Both the position numbers and the translations under genes were made by a program. The notes under the pieces are model-generated. The model was not told the origin of the DNA. It saw only the letters and a list, made by a program, of their open reading frames with translations, and ran no database searches. Source: Colletes latitarsis (lineage: Eukaryota > Arthropoda > Insecta > Hymenoptera > Colletidae). Taken from it: a stretch of DNA of 64,000 bases. Below are positions 59,496 to 64,000 of the stretch, piece by piece (position 1 is the first letter of the stretch; each line of letters opens with the position of its first letter). Where the stretch lies: positions 28,295,422 through 28,359,421 of the forward strand of contig NC_135141.1 of the NCBI RefSeq assembly GCF_051014445.1. The letters are read 5' to 3'.

Positions 59496-62400
59496 TCAGA
59501 GACAATCTTTCGCAGACTCGTCCTCTCCGTAAAACTCTGGCAGCGCCGTCGTTTGTCCGCAAACTAAGCCTGAGATGCTTTTAGCTTTTACCGGGTAGCC
59601 GAAGGATTTTGCACAATCACTAAAATCTTTCGCCATTTCACTGATCTCTTTGCTCTCCTGATGGTCACATGTACTTGGTAATTTAACAGTTGTCATGGGA
59701 TATGTATTATCGCCATCAATAGTATTCTTACCAAAAGTTGAGAGGGAAGTTGCAGTTGATGTGGTTGTAATCACGTTTCGCGACTTGTTGACGTCCATGT
59801 AATAATCCTAAAATAAGAAATTATTCACAATGTTGGTGTCACGTGTGCCGTAGCTGATGCACATATTTACCGTTTCTGAATTAAGAGGACATGTTTGTTG
59901 CGGTTGACCAGTTTGATTGCACTGTGCCAAAGCAATTAGCGCTTTCTGACTTTCCCTAGCATCGATCAGGAATATGCTCTCTTTGACTTCTTTTGCGTTA
60001 TATTCATCGATTCTGCGAATAGTATTAAATTATCAGCATATTTTTTATTACAATAAAAAATTCTCTATACAAAGATTACTAACTTGTCATAAATAACTGC
60101 ATGTAATCCAAGTTTCTTTAAATGCTGAATAGTGGCTTTATCATTATTGTCATCCCCCCAGCAAAAAATAATTAATCCAGCTTCCTTTACAAAATTAACT
60201 TGCGACGGATCCCTAAGAATATCTTCCGTATGGACGTTAATTCCTAAGATATCAGCAGCTATGGCGTGTCTAACGGCCATCGGTATTGTTTGGCATCTCG
60301 GATCGTGGTAAGTGGGATATTTTGAAGTCACGCCTTGCGTCAAAAATACTACTGGGTATTTGTTCTGTTTAAGACGGATCATGGCACAAATATCTGGGTT
60401 AAAAGACGAGAAAACAATCTTTCTATTCCCCCCATATTCCAGCACGACTTTTAGTATAGTATCCAAATACAGGTTGAGATCGAAAGGATGGTTTAACTCG
60501 AACGTGCCATCCTGCGTATACATATTACACATTTCGTAAGTAAATAACGACGGAACGAACAGAATGAGATTTATAATTTTTTACCTTCAGCTGCATAGTC
60601 CACTTAATTTCTATATTACAACCAACATGTTGTTCCAACTCTTGTAGTACGGTTTGAAGCGTGGGGAAAGGCTGATGATCTTCTAGATCTTCGTCAAAAA
60701 ATCTTGGATTCTTTTCTCGACCTTCGGCCACATGGTAAACCTGTAAAAAAAAAGAAACTTTCATTTACAGAATATGTAAAGGAGAAGAGTCGTTCGGCAT
60801 AGTTCTGTTAGATTAAAAAATTGGTACAGTTCATACAACGTTTGGGATAATATATTCTTTAAAGCTGCACAACAAAGAAAATACTTTGAGTCGTGTGAAT
60901 ATATTAAAAGTAATCCTTACAATTTCCAAAACAGTTTTGCAAATGTAATTTAACAACATTACATTGACAAAATATTATCGATCGAATTATTTTTATTATA
61001 TACAATACCAGGGTTAACCTTTTAGCTTTTAATCAAAACAAAATGTATATCTCGCAGACTAATTATATGATTTTGATAGCCACGTATAATAGCACGATGA
61101 TGTGATCTGAAAAATCAACTTTAGTTGGTTTTAGATTAAATTTTGAACGAGCATGCATCAACGTGTACAAATGACAATTGATTATACATTTTGGCGACGA
61201 GTTAGGCGGTGCAAGCGATATGAAAGCTCACCAGTTGGTTAACCCCCTGTTCAGCTTTATCAACGAAATACAGCACCTTACCCAACGAGTCCCCCGGGTA
61301 ATAAAAATCCTGTTGAATATTAAATAAATACGAATAGGTATGTATAATCACACCTATAAGTTCATGATTATATGTCTATGTAGCTACATACGACACAACC
61401 CCTGAAATGATCGATTTCTCCTTCGATACAAAAAAAGGACATAAAAAGCGAAACATTAATACGCGTAACATAGATTGCCGCATTCCAAAAAAGCCACATT
61501 CGATTTGTTAATGTTAGATGGAAGAGACTGCATTATTAGATGGATCATATTAATCGTGCCAGTGATAGATATTTATATATTCAGAAATAAGGTTTAGTAG
61601 TTTCTATTTTCATTTCCTCGCGATACATACTATAAGAAACAGCGTGATTATATTTTACAATAAAATATAAAATAAAATTTTCACGGTTCTTTTTGAATAT
61701 ATCAAAGCTTGTAAAGTTGAATATGAAAGTATGATTACGATGTCGATGAAAATAATATAATTCTGTTTGTATAAACATTTTGTAATATATAATTCACAGA
61801 AGAGTACAATAAATATATGTATAGAATATACCTTTAATAAATGTAGCTGTTCTAATGTAAGGTCCTTAACAGGTATTTCCAGCATGTCCATAGCTTCTAT
61901 TTGTTTCTTGCGTTTTAGTGAAATGGATACATAGAAATCGTGATAAATAACAGGTACGTGGTCTTTGGACAACTGCACATCGAATTCAACCATGTCAGCG
62001 CCATGATGCGACGCAGTTTTTAGGGAGGCTATTGTATTTTCACGTACATTTGCGCAACTGCAAACGAACAAAACAATACGACTTTTATATAAAATAAAAA
62101 CTATTAAAAACTTTTAGTTTCTAATAAATTTGTAGACAAATTTAATTTTCCTATAGATCAGAGTTCATTCGCTTACTTTTTTGTTTGAAAAGATGTACCT
62201 AGCCCCCTGTGCCCCACATCTAAACCAGACCACCGTTGTTCCCAATGTTTTGCATATGAAATATTCATATCCCACGGATAATCCGGAATTGGTTTTATCA
62301 CAACATATTCCACTGTAAGTTGTCCTATCACGAAAAAAAAAATTATTTATAATAACGCGACAAAAATCACATTTAATAATAAATATCCTACCAATTGGTC

Positions 62401-62545
62401 TATGTTTCGTGCTTGTAATTGGTACTGTCAAGAGCCCAACGCTAGATTGCAATGTACTAGGCAAGATGTAGCTGAAACCGATATGGTTGGGTGGTTCTCC
62501 TGGGAAACACCTTGAGCTGTACACGTAGTAGTCCACTAAATATGC
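59496..62545 (-). CDS. GPCPD1: GPCPD1-type glycerophosphocholine phosphodiesterase, N-terminus missing
   Basis: GPCPD1 hydrolyses glycerophosphocholine to glycerol-3-phosphate and choline in the cytosol. The eight minus-strand exons are 62545-62392, 62324-62177, 62057-61832, 61309-61232, 60740-60585, 60511-60084, 60012-59871 and 59807-59496. They give 547 residues in frame. The catalytic GDPD domain begins at LDVGHRG in the second exon. It continues with ENTIASLKTA and EFDVQLSKDHVPVIYHD in the third, IEIKW in the fifth, and KIVFSSFNPDICAMIRLKQ, FLTQG, GINVHTED and IIFCWGDD in the sixth. The conserved HRG, E/D and second-His residues are present. The N-terminal starch-binding CBM20 domain of the family should lie upstream; I could not identify it before the window end. 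The 61309-61232 exon is extra to the family and listed separately. Confidence 0.92.
61232..61309 (-). other. Candidate 78-nt cassette exon of GPCPD1
   Basis: This encodes 26 residues (DFYYPGDSLGKVLYFVDKAE and six more) between LLK and VYHVAEG. The acceptor is CAACAG and the donor CTG|GTGAGC. Phase is 0 on both sides, so inclusion or skipping both keep the frame. As recalled, vertebrate GPCPD1 has no matching insertion at this place. The open frame, strong donor and protein-like composition favour a real exon. Confidence 0.5.
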
Positions 62546-64000
62546 CTGAAAAAACAGTCCACTTAATATATATGGAAAAATACAACTATTTACGACAACA
62601 CCAAATGCTTGCATCAGTATTTTTTGCTCATCCGTTATAGAGCTTGCATCAACATTAATTAAATCCAATGATCAAGGTCATACAGTTTGAAGAAACTTTT
62701 TCGAAATTTTTCTGTACTGAGGAATAATGAAATTAGAGATTCTAACGTGTCAGAATTTATGGCACATTATTTACGATCCTTGATCACTAAAAAGCGTAGG
62801 AATTAAATTATGTTGTTGGAGACATTTGTAAATCCGTTATTATTTTTTTTTATCAATTTCGTTTGGCATTTTTAAATAATTTCAGGCAAGAGCAACAAAT
62901 TACTAGTGGATGACAAAACAATGGACGAATAATTTACTTCCTACATAATCTAGCAATGAACCAGACCAATAATGGCCAAATGCTGTACTCTGCCCGGGGG
63001 ACGCGTATCCCGCAACACCTGCCGATCATTCATCATTAAATTTCAATATCAAGTCTGTAATTCAGATTCAGAAGATTCTGACGGCTTAGTCTGGCAATGG
63101 TCGCGCAGCGATGCCACGTACGGTACAGTAGAGTTGGTCAAAGCTAGAAAATATTAGCAGTACACTAAAAGGATATAGGAGTGATGGGAGCCTCACCATT
63201 TTCGACGCACACAGATGGATATGAGGTGTGACAGCGTTGATATCTCTAAATTCTTAGGGTTGCTTAGGACGGCTGTGACTCACGTAAACCAACATCACGT
63301 TACAAATAAATCGCGCGTGGTCTGCGTAACAAATATGCTCTAATTAAGTCCAATAATTTCGATCGTGAATCTGGTTACTTAGAAAAATTTCCATCCTTAG
63401 CGAGTGATATTACTTCGTAGAAATTTACTGATTTACGAGAAACTAGCCGAAGGATAGGAACGGTAGGGTGAACGACAATCAAAACCATCATATCTCTGTG
63501 TGATGTCATGTGACACAGATGTAAAGTGGTAGTCGATGCTTAGCATCGATACATCGGATTGCATGTTAGCATCGTCATTTGCACCAGAGGTCTTGCTTTG
63601 TACAAAGCTGACGGTTGTCTTCTCGTTCCAGGCCAGTACACGTGACATCGCTTCTGGTATCCAAGGAGGGCAATAGCTGCTGAACAAGTTTAATTATCTT
63701 TTACCAAGTAATTTGAACAAGTCGCGAGAGAAGACGTGGCCAGCCTACTGGTGGTCTACTGAAAACTCACATGGTATGGTCAATGCGTATTTTTAGTGTG
63801 TCTAATTCTCTCATGAATTACCACTAGTTCGTAATTTATTGCTCTGCCAAGCCTATATCTTTTAAATTAATTACTCGGTAGTTTATATGCCATATACATT
63901 AAATAAAGATGTACTTTTGTCATCGACGCCAACGTGACAAGCCGAAAGAAGACATCATGTTTCTTTTTATAGCGTTAGTCAATATATTACCGAAAACAAT
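62546..64000. other. Region upstream of the identified GPCPD1 exons
   Basis: The missing N-terminal GPCPD1 exons should lie on the minus strand here or beyond the window. I could not support any of them. A minus-strand frame at 63687-63433 reads through 84 codons but starts at TTG and has no clear CBM20 signature. A plus-strand frame at 62972-63157 contains a tryptophan-rich patch (GLVWQW) on the wrong strand for this gene. Confidence 0.4.

Noticed and set aside
62972..63157. Plus-strand frame with a GLVWQW patch
   Set aside because: The patch loosely recalls a carbohydrate-binding module, but it is on the opposite strand from GPCPD1 and too short to support.
63433..63687. Minus-strand frame considered as the missing GPCPD1 N-terminus
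   Set aside because: It starts at TTG, no clear splice acceptor or CBM20 motif is seen, and it cannot be joined convincingly to the 62545 exon.
1..64000. CRISPR arrays, bacterial operons or prophage
   Set aside because: The window is clearly eukaryotic, and its tandem repeats lack the regular repeat and unique-spacer pattern of CRISPR arrays.

Overview
This window is nuclear DNA from an insect, most likely a hymenopteran and possibly a bee. The reasons are short introns (mostly 60-140 bp) with GT-AG borders, single insect-type orthologues of developmental and ciliary genes, an AT-rich background with CpG-rich patches, and non-autonomous repeats. The order-level placement is inference. There are no operons, rRNA genes, CRISPR arrays or convincing tRNA genes.

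Layout. 1-4.9 kb: no recognisable gene. 4.94-9.09 kb (+): a three-exon C2H2 zinc-finger gene. 9.1-21.8 kb: a gene-poor, repeat-rich block. It holds two copies of a foldback MITE-like family, a ~3.7 kb near-palindromic satellite element with a hairpin array at its centre, and a ~680 bp inverted repeat carrying a cluster of CTCF-like motifs just upstream of frizzled. 21.8-23.9 kb (+): a complete frizzled gene. 25.6-26.2 kb (-): a FAM210-type mitochondrial membrane protein, converging on frizzled. 26.5-27.0 kb (-): an exon of an unidentified gene. 27-36.3 kb: mostly non-coding, with three more MITE-family copies and an isolated long hairpin. 36.4-37.7 kb (+): a BOK-type Bcl-2 gene. 38.1-41.4 kb (-): IFT80, 15 exons. 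44.5-55.7 kb (-): a complete MEGF8 gene with 23 exons. 58.35-58.78 kb (-): a two-exon small protein that I do not recognise. 59.5-62.5 kb (-): the C-terminal eight exons of a GPCPD1-type glycerophosphodiesterase whose N-terminus is not identified.

The genes do not form one pathway. Frizzled (Wnt and planar polarity), MEGF8 (a receptor regulator related to attractin) and IFT80 (ciliary transport) all act in membrane signalling. BOK and FAM210 are organelle-membrane proteins, and GPCPD1 is an enzyme of choline-phospholipid turnover. Exon models were built by hand from splice sites, and phase agreement was checked for each chain. IFT80 (754 aa), MEGF8 (3042 aa), frizzled (571 aa), BOK (283 aa), FAM210 (174 aa) and the zinc-finger protein (232 aa) all close in frame. 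The most unusual material is the palindrome and CTCF-like block upstream of frizzled, the unrecognised small gene, a possible GPCPD1 cassette exon and a duplicated frizzled splice donor.
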